A stretch of DNA of 64,000 nucleotides from the NCBI GenBank assembly GCA_034440615.1, contig JAOTOM010004559.1, positions 176,501 through 240,500 of the forward strand. The letters run 5' to 3'. Position 1 is the stretch's first letter; each line of letters starts with the position of its first letter. The notes below the pieces were generated by a model, which was given only the letters and a program-made list of their open reading frames with translations, had not been told where the DNA came from and did not search any database. Below are positions 1 to 10,664 of the stretch, in pieces. Made by a program: the position numbers and the translations under genes. Source of the DNA: Ashinkailepas kermadecensis. Lineage: Eukaryota; Arthropoda; Thecostraca; Neolepadidae.

Positions 1-1424
1 CCGCGAGTCAGATCAGCTCGGGTCAGTCCGGGTCGGACGGACAGATCAGGCTGGGTCACGCAGATCGGACCGGCAAAGTTAGGTGGACTCAGATCCGGCC
101 AGTCCAAAACAGCGCTGGTCGCGTCAGCACAGATCCCGAACAGGTCAAAGTACTCAGGTCAGGTCGGAACAATTCCAGGGCGACGATGCGGGCGCTCGGG
201 CGGGATCGGCCGCCGGCACCCAGTGCTCGGCAGCCTGAAGGAGTCGCTGGAGCCGTCAGCCTGGCAGGCAGCATTTCAAGGAGCATTCAGTCAGCGTCGC
301 TGCCTCAAACACAACGAGCAGGTGTCGGTTGTGCACACCAAATTCTATAGTGTTTCTGCACGTCTCACTGGGCCGACACGGCCACGCGAGAAACGAGCTG
401 AGGAGCCAACCGAGCTGTCCGAGCTGAGGACGCATGCTATCACACGTTCTAATTCCCGAACCGAAAGTTGTGCTCCAACAGCAGTTCACGCTTCTTCTTC
501 TTCAAGGTCTCATCCAACCCCTCCGACAATGTTCAAACTTAGTTGACGCCGACACTGCCGAAAGGGTGATGACGCAAGGTATAATTATTTCTGACACACT
601 TAATCGTCTATATCCATGAATATAACAGGGCACATCGTCTTCACGTCCGTTGGTCTCTGCACGGTGCACAGGAGTCTGCCCGAAGGCAGCCAAATCCCAA
701 ACTCCCGGCCTTCCAGTCTGTCGACGGGAAGGCACCAGTCCGGCTCCCGCAGACTACATAACTCTGACACTACGCCGGACCACATCGCGTACCCGTCTTT
801 ATCTGACACTACGCCGGACTGCTTGAGGGCGGACAACTTCGCGTTGTGAGCTGTCGCTTTCGTCACAGCGCACACGCATACACACAAACGCAAGAACGTA
901 CCGCCGCTCAACACAGCAAATTGCCCGTCTCGCCACCCGAAGACCAGTGACGTCACCCGCCACGAGCGACATATAAACTTAAAATACGGTTAATCGCGTT
1001 TGTCGATCAGTACCTGCCTTCGGAAAGAGGCTGGAACAAACTGGGTTCTCTCGACTACATCACTCCAAATGTGCACGACCCGCACCGTTTCGCACCGCCA
1101 CGTGCATTGCGCCCTCCGCCGATAACAACGCACGCGCAAACGCAAATCCTGTTATAAACATGCGACGCCACTCATGCACTTGCTGTTATACGACATCGTT
1201 AGGAACTCGACGGTGGTACACGGTAGTAACTGAGAGGTGCGAGAGCGGCGGCTGGCGGTTTTCAGAGGCTCAGCTCAGCTAGCTGCAGTGAGCTTCGACG
1301 GCAGGGTACCGCTGTTTCCGGTCGCTCAGTGGTACGGCATTCGTGCCTGAAACGCCCGTTCCATTCGAAAAGCAAGCCAAGGGTGTTGAGCACCCAGACA
1401 AGGCCAGTGGAAGGCCGGGCCGAG
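1..1424. other. Dynein intron 36, no gene seen
   Basis: The first 160 bases contain diverged GGTCAGATC/GGTCAG-type units. The rest shows no repeat, RNA or family-like ORF. Confidence 0.6.
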
Positions 1425-2200
1425 TGCCCACATGGCCCACAGCTGGAAGGCCAGCTGAAGGCAAGCACGAGCATCCATGATATTGCAACTGAAGGCAAGG
1501 ACGAGCATTCATAATAGGGTAACTGAAGGCTGGTTGGTTGGTTATTGGTTTTTACGACACGTCGACCGTTGCGTCATATAGCGTCGCCAATCTCTCACGC
1601 CGATTGGTCGCGGGCGAAGAGTAGCGACAGGTGAGATTCGAACCCAAAATCCTTCGATTGCGAGACGGGTATCTTACCCCTAGACCACTCGTCCCCGGTA
1701 ACTGAAGGCAAGGACGAGTATCCATAATAGAGCAACTGAAGACAAGGACGAGTATCCATAATAGGACCGATGAAGGCAAGGACGAGTATCGGCGATAGGG
1801 CAACTAAGGACAAGGACGAGTATCCACGACAGGGCGGTTGAAGGCAAGGATGAGTATCATCATAGGGTAGCTGAAAGCAAAGACGAGTACTCCACGAAAG
1901 GTCAGCTGAAGGAAAGGACGATCATCCACAATAGGGTGGCTGAAGACAATGCCAAACATATAAACATATTATGGCAGCTGAAGGCAAGGACGAGCACCCA
2001 CGATAGGGCGGTTGAAGGCAAGGACAAATATCTATAATAGGGCGTCTGAAGGCAAGGACGAGTACACCACAAAAGGTCAGCTGAAGATAAGGACGAATAT
2101 ATAAATTTGCTAGCGCAGCTGAAGACAAGGACGAGCACCCCGCGACAGACCATCTGAAGGTCAGACCAGGTCTCACGACAAGCCCCTGCTGAAGGTAAAT
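1425..2200. repeat. ~35-40 bp minisatellite (CTGAAGGCAAGGACGAGTAT)
   Basis: Around 18 diverged units of the type GCTGAAGGCAAGGACGAGTA followed by TCCATAATAGGG. Interrupted at 1,531-1,696 by a SINE. Lies in dynein intron 36. Confidence 0.92.
1531..1696 (-). mobile_element. SINE-A copy 1, full length
   Basis: 166-bp tRNA-derived retroposon. Read on the minus strand it begins GGGGACGAGTGGTCTAGGGG (A box TGGTCTAGGGG), has B box GGGTTCGAATCTC, a body with CGACCAATCGGCGTGAGAGA, and a tail AAAACCAATAACCAACCAAC. A 13-bp direct repeat GGTAACTGAAGGC flanks it (1,518-1,530 and 1,697-1,709), though the target is itself a tandem repeat. Confidence 0.93.
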
Positions 2201-3981
2201 GGTGACGGCCAAATTGCCGCATTCATTTGTGATAACTTGCACCAGCCCGATGCATTGGCCAAAGGGGCTGCTCCGGAGTGACTATCCTAAGTCACATACT
2301 AGTCATCAATCAGCATCCTACGTCGCTTCAAATTGATGAAGTGCTATTTCGTCGTGCAAAACTGACAATATACTCATCGAACTGAAGAAAGCGCGTAGGT
2401 ATCACGCCATCATGTTTCAACATTGACCCATACGAGGTATATTATTTTCCACCCTCGTAAAAAATTGCATTTTCATGAAATACACCTGGCATCTGACAAC
2501 AAGAAATTCAAAAGTTGCATTAGGCTTCGCCGAGCAAGTGATCCCACACCAACGCAATCAAAACATTCGTTTTTGCACCACAAAGGCAACTGTTACAGAC
2601 GCTGACGACTGCATACCCCGGTTCGGAGTACCTGTAACGAACGCAGATGTCATCTGGAACCATGCGTGGCGTGCAAAAGTAAAATGTTCACGCAAAAACT
2701 CTCCATCGCCATCGACACGCATTTGTTGCAGGATGCAGTTAGCACACCTGAGTCACGCGCAAACACCGCGGGACAACCAGAACGCCACCGGGGCTAGCCG
2801 CGTGCGTGGCACAGCGATGTTGTTAGAGTCGGCACCGCCGGCCGGCCATGCGAACACAATCGGCGACGAACTGACGCGAACCGGGCACGGCTACCCGGCC
2901 AACACAGGCCGCTCAAATCGATCTCCACCGACCAACTTCGCGACGCGAAGTGAGCAGCGGTCGAACCCGATCTCGCCGGCCGTGTCTCGACACTCGGCTC
3001 GTCCACTACCATCCGTGCGCCAGTCGGTAGGTGAGCGGTAACGGAGGTTAGAGACGTCACGCCACCTGCCGTGCCGGCACAGCTAGCGGGCGTCACGTGA
3101 CGCGACCGACACGTGCTCGGCTCGTCACACGCAGCCCACACAGTCACAGTTAGGCGGCAGGCTGGGCGGACGGCCAACCAATGGTTAGAGCGCCGGCCCG
3201 GCCCGCCGGCCGTGCACATCCGAACACAACGCCAAGCGGTTACGCTGCGCATGCGCGGACGGCGGCGGCCGCCTCGGTTTACCTTGTCCAGCCATGTCTC
3301 GCCGGCGTAGCCCTGACAGTGGCGCCAGAACAGTCAGTCACACACTGTTGGCTGCGGCCGGCGTACGCTGGCGTACGCTGGGGTACGCTGGGGTACGCTG
3401 GCGTATGCTGGGGTACACGGTAACGGTGCAAACGCCAACACGTTCGGGTAGGGCAGGGGACTACTGCGATGGTCATACACAGGACGCCGCCCAGGAATAT
3501 TCCATTCGACAGTGAGACAACGTCAGGCAGCCTTTAATGGCCAGGTGTGCTGATGTCACCCAACTCGCGTTGCACGCAGGTGTGACAGGCACAAGTGTAA
3601 TCCTGAAGAGACCAGACGACCGGCGAGAAGCACGCCGAAACTGACAGCACTTTCCGGTTCATTTCGTGGACAAGTCCAGAGGTGAAACTGGAAATGGTAA
3701 TACTGCTTGGGAGCTAGACCTGAGTTCAATGAATCCCCGAGCTCGTGACATGAACGCATCATCTGCACATGTTTACACAAAAAGGTATAATACCTACCCA
3801 TTTTGAGCGGGGTGCATTTCATATGATACGCTCTCGGACAAGCCACGTAAGCGGGCAATGTCACGTTTTAGGTGATACTGAAATGAACGTTGGCGCTGAT
3901 TTTTCGGGTGAATATATTTCGTTCTTCAAAAAAATTGTGGTAAAATCAAGCGCTAAGCGAATTGCTTCTCGGAAGTAGTCA
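2201..3981. other. Dynein intron 36, mostly unique
   Basis: Apart from the short repeat at 3,357 nothing is recognised. A 188-codon frame from 2,475 lacks any family resemblance and has no splice context. Confidence 0.6.
3357..3420. repeat. Short GTACGCTGGG tandem repeat
   Basis: Five to six 10-11 bp units of GCGTACGCTGG/GGTACGCTGG type, in intron 36. Confidence 0.8.
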
Positions 3982-4245
3982 TGAACTAATATCCTGGTCA
4001 GAACAGAAAGCTGAACTAATATCCTAGTCAGAACAGAAAGCTGAAGTAATGTCCTGGTCAGAACAGAAAGCTGAACTAATATCCTAGTCAGAACAGAAAG
4101 CTGAACTAATGTCCTGGTCAGAACAGAAAGCTGAACTAATATCCTAGTCAGAACAAAAAGCTGAACTAATGTCCTGGTCAGAACAGAAAGCTGAACTAAT
4201 GTCCTGGTCAGAACAGAAAGCAGAACTAATGTCCCGGCCAGAGCA
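3982..4245. repeat. 30-bp minisatellite, about nine copies
   Basis: Units of CTGAACTAATATCCTAGTCA + GAACAGAAAG with alternating TATCCTAG/TGTCCTGG versions. Period 30 is a multiple of three, which produces spurious open frames. Confidence 0.95.
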
Positions 4246-4614
4246 GACAGGCTTTGCTGTGCCCGATGGTGAGAAGCCTGCCGTCTCGAGACCGTGTATG
4301 CGAGGCGCGTGCCATTACCAACTTCAAAAGCGAGACAAACAAGTGAGCCATACGCAGGAAGCAACACATCGCGTGACCAGCACACACGACACGGCAGGTG
4401 GAGCCGGCAGCTGACAACAGCACAGGTGGCACCAGGCTGACGCTGTGACAAGGAGGCGCATGTGCAATCACAAGCGAAAACGACTCCCGCGCTGACGTCG
4501 CTCACACCGGACGCTGTGCCTTTGTGACTTTACGACGCACTCAGCAGCTGAGGCCATATGACCCCCCGACACCCCCACACGCTCGGTCTCGGCCGGCCCG
4601 AATAGCCAGGGTGG

Positions 4615-5105
4615 TCGCACCGCACCTTCTCCACCCAGCCGTCGCCGATATTATCGCCCTCTCCGGACAAGTGACTCTCACCTTCTCCACCCGGCTGTCG
4701 CCAATATTATCGCCCTCTCCGGACAAGTGACTCTCACCTTCTCCACCCCGCCGTCGCCAAAATTATCGCCCTCTCCGGACAAGTGACTCTCACCTTCTCC
4801 ACCCGGCCGGAGCCAATATTATCGCCCTCTCCGGACAAGTGGTTGGTTGGTTATTGGTTTTACGACACGTCGAACGTTGAGTCATGTAGCGTCGCCAATA
4901 TCTCACGCCGATTGGTCGCGGGTCTCCGGACAAGTGACTCTCACCTTCTCCACCCGGCTGTCGCCAATATTATCGCCCTCTCCGGACAAGTGACTCTCAC
5001 CTTCTCCACCCGGCCGTCGCCAATATCATCGCCCTCTCCGGACAAGTGACTCTCACCTTTTCCACCCAGCCGGCGCCCGTGTCCTCGCCCTCTCCGAACG
5101 ACAGG
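4615..5105. repeat. ~56-bp minisatellite, about eight copies
   Basis: Units contain CTCTCCGGACAAGTGACTCT, CACCTTCTCCACCCGGC and CGCCAATATTATCGCC. A truncated SINE (4,842-4,922) splits the array. Confidence 0.93.
4842..4922 (-). mobile_element. SINE-A copy 2, 5'-truncated
   Basis: Only the 81-bp 3' part is present, from the CGACCAATCGGC block to the ACCAACC tail. Flanked by the 14-bp direct repeat TCTCCGGACAAGTG (4,828-4,841 and 4,923-4,936), inside the 56-bp array. Confidence 0.88.
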
Positions 5106-5169
5106 TGGTTCTCCTGGCACACCTGCGGTCAATGGGTCTCATCAGTGGCCGCACGGGTCAGCTGCTGTC

Positions 5170-5305
5170 ACAGAGGTCACCGGCATTTGTCGCAAAGGTC
5201 ACCGGCATTTGTCGCAAAGGTCACCGCATTTGTCGCAAAGGTCACCGGCATTTGTCGCAAAGGTCACCGGCACTTGTCGCAAAGGTCACCGACACTTGTC
5301 ACATG
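5170..5305. repeat. ~20-bp minisatellite (TTGTCGCAAAGGTCACCGGCA)
   Basis: Seven tandem copies of GTCGCAAAGGTCACCGGCAT with small length changes. Confidence 0.92.
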
Positions 5306-5895
5306 AGGCAGGATGTGAATTGTGGCGGATGGTCGCGGTTTCCGGAACATGGGAATGTTTGCTCTCCCAAATGGTGGTGGAATAAAACTGATCTTGCTTT
5401 GTTCTCTAATGCATAGATGGAAGAATGTCCTCCAATCCATACACTATCTCATATATCGCCGGCCAACAATCAATCACTGATTATGGCCAAGCAATTAAAT
5501 CGTCATGAACAAATATAAAATTTGAAACCACACACAAAAGGTTCCATTATACTACACAACAGGATGGGATTCAGAAAATATATCTAATTCCGTTCTCCCC
5601 GGGTTTTCATCAGCTTGTTTTGTTCTCCACAAGTTCCTGTAGCTAGAAACTCGCTGTAGAATCTAAATTGAGAACTCATTGGCCAAAATTGAATGTGAAA
5701 CCCACAAGGCTTCTTCGATTCATTATGTACACCCATTCTTGCAGTTATCGTCATACGTCAGATTAACGAGTCAAACTCAGTCATACTCAGTCATACGAGT
5801 CAAACTCAGCCACTTAGTGAGTCGGAGTCAGACCCAGTCACGGTCAGATTAACACATCAGGGTGGCAGCCAGTCCAGCTCGTGCCAGTCGGAGTC
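5306..5895. other. Dynein intron 36, AT-rich unique stretch
   Basis: No gene. A few CAGTCATACGAGTCAAACTC repeats occur near 5,770-5,830. Confidence 0.6.
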
Positions 5896-6063
5896 GGTTG
5901 GTTGATTGGTTATTGGTTTTACGAAACGTCGACCGTTGAGTCATGTAGCGTCGCCAATCTCTCACGCCGATTGGTCACGGGCGAAGAGTAGCGACAGGTG
6001 AGACTCGAACCCACAACCTTTCGATTGTGAGACGAGCATCTTACCCCTAGACCACTCGTCCCC
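5896..6063 (-). mobile_element. SINE-A copy 3, full length
   Basis: Complete head (GGGGACGAGTGGTCTAGGGG), B box GGTTCGAGTCTC and tail CCAATAACCAATCAACC. No convincing target duplication was seen. Confidence 0.92.
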
Positions 6064-6289
6064 GTCGGGCGACATGCAGTCAGTCATGGCCAGTCGCAGT
6101 CAGATGAAGGGCGGAGAGTCAGAGCGGCGGCCAAAGTTAGCGCACAGATCGGCGGGGAACAAGACAAAGCCAGAGTCGGCGTGAAAACTGGAGCCAGCGA
6201 GCAAGTGAAGGTCATTTGGCAGACCACCGCACAGTTCGAGTCAAAGCCAACGGGAGCCGGCAAGTAACTCTGGCCGGCCGGAACGCTTC

Positions 6290-6785
6290 CTCCGGCGAGA
6301 GCGACACAGACGAAGATCAGTGTGGCAGAGTGACACAGGCGAAGTACCAGTATGACGGACTGACACAGATGGAGTACAAGTGTGACGTGGTGACACAGAC
6401 GGAGTATCAGTGTGACGGAGCAACACATACTGAGCATCAGTGTGACGGACTGACACAGACGGGATATCAGTGTGCCGGAGTAACACAGATGGAGTATCAC
6501 TGTGACGAAGTGACAGACGGAGATCAATGCGACGTGGTGACACAGACGGACTGACACAGACATTAGTGTGACGGAGTGATACAAACGGAGTATCAGTGTG
6601 ACGGAGTGACACAGACGGAGTGTCAGTGTGACGGAGGATCAGTGTGACTGAGTGACACAGATGGAGTGAGATCGGTGTGACGTGGTAACGCAGACGGAGA
6701 TCGCTGTGACGTGTTGACACAGACGGAGCATCAGTGCGACGTGGTGACGCATACGGAGTGTGAGCATGACGGACTGACAAAGACG
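6290..6785. repeat. Degenerate ~30-bp repeat leading into the 106-bp array
   Basis: About 16 diverged units of the type CAGTGTGACGGAGTGACACA, with TGACGTGGTGAC variants. Part of this unit is contained in the 106-bp repeat, suggesting the larger unit grew from it. Confidence 0.85.
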
Positions 6786-9700
6786 GAGTGTCAGTGTGAC
6801 AGAGGATCAGTGTGACGGAGTGACGCAGACCGAGTACCCGCGACAATCGGAGCAGCGGGACGGTCGGGGTCCGGGGCTCAGTCGGAGGCCGGAGTGTCAG
6901 TGTGACGGAGGATCAGTGTGACGTGGTGACGCAGACCGAGTACCCGCGACAATCGGAGCAGCGGGACGGTCGGGGTCCGGGGCTCAGTCGGAGGCCGGAG
7001 TGTCAGTGTGACAGAGGATCAGTGTGACGTGGTGACGCAGACCGAGTACCCGCGACAATCGGAGCAGCGGGACGGTCGGGGTCCGGGGCTCAGTCGGAGG
7101 CCGGAGTGTCAGTGTGACAGAGGATCAGTGTGACGGAGTGACGCAGACCGAGTACCCGCGACAATCGGAGCAGCGGGACGGTCGGGGTCCGGGGCTCAGT
7201 CGGAGGCCGGAGTGTCAGTGTGACAGAGGATCAGTGTGACGTGGTGACGCAGACCGAGTACCCGCGACAATCGGAGCAGCGGGACGGTCGGGGTCCGGGG
7301 CTCAGTCGGAGGCCGGAGTGTCAGTGTGACGGAGGATCAGTGTGACGGAGTGACGCAGACCGAGTACCCGCGACAATCGGAGCAGCGGGACGGTCCGGGT
7401 CCGGGGCTCAGTCGGAGGCCGGAGTGTCAGTGTGACAGAGGATCAGTGTGACGGAGTGACGCAGACCGAGTACCCGCGACAATCGGAGCAGCGGGACGGT
7501 CGGGGTCCGGGGCTCAGTCGGAGGCCGGAGTGTCAGTGTGACGGAGGATCAGTGTGACGGAGTGACGCAGACCGAGTACCCGCGACAATCGGAGCAGCGG
7601 GACGGTCGGGGTCCGGGGCTCAGTCGGAGGCCGGAGTGTCAGTGTGACGGAGGATCAGTGTGACGGAGTGACGCAGACCGAGTACCCGCGACAATCGGAG
7701 CAGCGGGACGGTCCGGGTCCGGGGCTCAGTCGGAGGCCGGAGTGTCAGTGTGACAGAGGATCAGTGTGACGGAGTGACGCAGACCGAGTACCCGCGACAA
7801 TCGGAGCAGCGGGACGGTCGGGGTCCGGGGCTCAGTCGGAGGCCGGAGTGTCAGTGTGACAGAGGATCAGTGTGACGTGGTGACGCAGACCGAGTACCCG
7901 CGACAATCGGAGCAGCGGGACGGTCGGGGTCCGGGGCTCAGTCGGAGGCCGGAGTGTCAGTGTGACAGAGGATCAGTGTGACGTGGTGACGCAGACCGAG
8001 TACCCGCGACAATCGGAGCAGCGGGACGGTCGGGGTCCGGGGCTCAGTCGGAGGCCGGAGTGTCAGTGTGACGGAGGATCAGTGTGACGTGGTGACGCAG
8101 ACCGAGTACCCGCGACAATCGGAGCAGCGGGACGGTCGGGGTCCGGGGCTCAGTCGGAGGCCGGAGTGTCAGTGTGACAGAGGATCAGTGTGACGTGGTG
8201 ACGCAGACCGAGTACCCGCGACAATCGGAGCAGCGGGACGGTCGGGGTCCGGGGCTCAGTCGGAGGCCGGAGTGTCAGTGTGACGGAGGATCAGTGTGAC
8301 GGAGTGACGCAGACCGAGTACCCGCGACAATCGGAGCAGCGGGACGGTCGGGGTCCGGGGCTCAGTCGGAGGCCGGAGTGTCAGTGTGACAGAGGATCAG
8401 TGTGACGTGGTGACGCAGACCGAGTACCGCGACAATCGGAGCAGCGGGACGGTCGGGGTCCGGGGCTCAGTCGGAGGCCGGAGTGTCAGTGTGACAGAGG
8501 ATCAGTGTGACGTGGTGACGCAGACCGAGTACCCGCGACAATCGGAGCAGCGGGACGGTCGGGGTCCGGGGCTCAGTCGGAGGCCGGAGTGTCAGTGTGA
8601 CAGAGGATCAGTGTGACGTGGTGACGCAGACCGAGTACCCGCGACAATCGGAGCAGCGGGACGGTCGGGGTCCGGGGCTCAGTCGGAGGCCGGAGTGTCA
8701 GTGTGACGGAGGATCAGTGTGACGGAGTGACGCAGACCGAGTACCCGCGACAATCGGAGCAGCGGGACGGTCGGGGTCCGGGGCTCAGTCGGAGGCCGGA
8801 GTGTCAGTGTGACGGAGGATCAGTGTGACGGAGTGACGCAGACCGAGTACCCGCGACAATCGGAGCAGCGGGACGGTCGGGGTCCGGGGCTCAGTCGGAG
8901 GCCGGAGTGTCAGTGTGACGGAGGATCAGTGTGACGGAGTGACGCAGACCGAGTACCCGCGACAATCGGAGCAGCGGGACGGTCGGGGTCCGGGGCTCAG
9001 TCGGAGGCCGGAGTGTCCGTGTGACGGAGGATCAGTGTGACGGAGTGACGCAGACCGAGTACCCGCGACAATCGGAGCAGCGGGACGGTCGGGGTCCGGG
9101 GCTCAGTCGGAGGCCGGAGTGTCAGTGTGACGGAGGATCAGTGTGACGGAGTGACGCAGACCGAGTACCCGCGACAATCGGAGCAGCGGGACGGTCGGGG
9201 TCCGGGGCTCAGTCGGAGGCCGGAGTGTCAGTGTGACGGAGGATCAGTGTGACGGAGTGACGCAGACCGAGTACCCGCGACAATCGGAACAGCGGGACGG
9301 TCGGGGTCCGGGGCTCAGTCGGAGGCCGGAGTGTCAGTGTGACGGAGGATCAGTGTGACGGAGTGACGCAGACCGAGTACCCGCGACAATCGGAGCAGCG
9401 GGACGGTCGGGGTCCGGGGCTCAGTCGGAGGCCGGAGTGTCAGTGTGACAGAGGATCAGTGTGACGTGGTGACGCAGACCGAATACCCGCGACAATCGGA
9501 GCAGCGGGACGGTCGGGGTCCGGGGCTCAGTCGGAGGCCGGAGTGTCAGTGTGACAGAGGATCAGTGTGACGGAGTGACGCAGACCGAGTACCCGCGACA
9601 ATCGGAGCAGCGGGACGGTCGGGGTCCGGGGCTCAGTCGGAGGCCGGAGTGTCAGTGTGACGGAGGATCAGTGTGACGGGGTGACGCAGACCGAGTACCC

Positions 9701-10493
9701 GCGACAATCGGAGCAGCGGGACGGTCGGGGTCCGGGGCTCAGTCGGAGGCCGGAGTGTCAGTGTGACGGAGGATCAGTGTGACGTGGTGACGCAGACCGA
9801 GTACCCGCGACAATCGGAGCAGCGGGACGGTCGGGGTCCGGGGCTCAGTCGGAGGCCGGAGTGTCAGTGTGACGGAGGATCAGTGTGACGGAGTGACGCA
9901 GACCGAGTACCCGCGACAATCGGAGCAGCGGGACGGTCGGGGTCCGGGGCTCAGTCGGAGGCCGGAGTGTCAGTGTGACAGAGGATCAGTGTGACGGAGT
10001 GACGCAGACCGAGTACCCGCGACAATCGGAGCAGCGGGACGGTCGGGGTCCGGGGCTCAGTCGGAGGCCGGAGTGTCAGTGTGACAGAGGATCAGTGTGA
10101 CGTGGTGACGCAGACCGAGTACCCGCGACAATCGGAGCAGCGGGACGGTCGGGGTCCGGGGCTCAGTCGGAGGCCGGAGTGTCAGTGTGACAGAGGATCA
10201 GTGTGACGGAGTGACGCAGACCGAGTACCCGCGACAATCGGAGCAGCGGGACGGTCGGGGTCCGGGGCTCAGTCGGAGGCCGGAGTGTCAGTGTGACGGA
10301 GGATCAGTGTGACGTGGTGACGCAGACCGAGTACCCGCGACAATCGGAGCAGCGGGACGGTCGGGGTCCGGGGCTCAGTCGGAGGCCGGAGTGTCAGTGT
10401 GACGGAGGATCAGTGTGACGTGGTGACGCAGACCGAGTACCCGCGACAATCGGAGCAGCGGGACGGTCGGGGTCCGGGGCTCAGTCGGAGGCC
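6786..10493. repeat. 106-bp minisatellite, about 35 copies
   Basis: Head-to-tail 106-bp units containing CGAGTACCCGCGACAATCGG and CCGGGGCTCAGTCGGAGGCC. Unit starts lie at 6,831 and every 106 bp to 10,434, with one 1-bp deletion near 8,427. Units are nearly identical; two sites vary (CGGAGG/CAGAGG and CGTGGTG/CGGAGTG). A degenerate 30-bp-like GTGTGACGGAGTGACACAGA zone at 6,300-6,785 precedes it. It lies in dynein intron 36, ending 24 bp from the exon 36 donor. Confidence 0.97.
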
Positions 10494-10517
10494 GGCTCGT
10501 CGCGCCGTGCTGCCCAC

Positions 10518-10664
10518 CTGTCGGATGTGTTTCTTCAGCTCGGACATGTCGGCGCGCTGGTACTGCACGCCCGGGAACACGTCCGACAGCAACGAGAACA
10601 GCAGCGGGATGTCCTCGGCCACCAGCTTGGGCACCATCGTCTCGCACACAGACTGGATCAGGAT
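10518..10664 (-). CDS. DYNC1H1: Dynein exon 36 (residues 2120-2168), last in window
   Basis: Encodes [20 protein letters not shown] and [20 protein letters not shown], ending IRQ at donor GTGGGC. A 106-bp tandem array begins 24 bp into the next intron. The AAA2 exon (GPSGSGKS type) is not in the window. Confidence 0.96.

Noticed and set aside
3170..3230. GGTTAGAGCGCCGGCC resembling a tRNA A box
   Set aside because: The similarity to the SINE-B head is limited to about 14 bases and no B box follows.
6786..10493. CRISPR-like array
   Set aside because: Units are contiguous 106-bp tandem repeats with no unique spacers, in an animal gene intron.
1..10517. Search for further dynein exons (AAA2 Walker A GPSGSGKS and neighbours)
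   Set aside because: None of the expected AAA2 blocks appears in any frame; the coding sequence must continue beyond the left edge.
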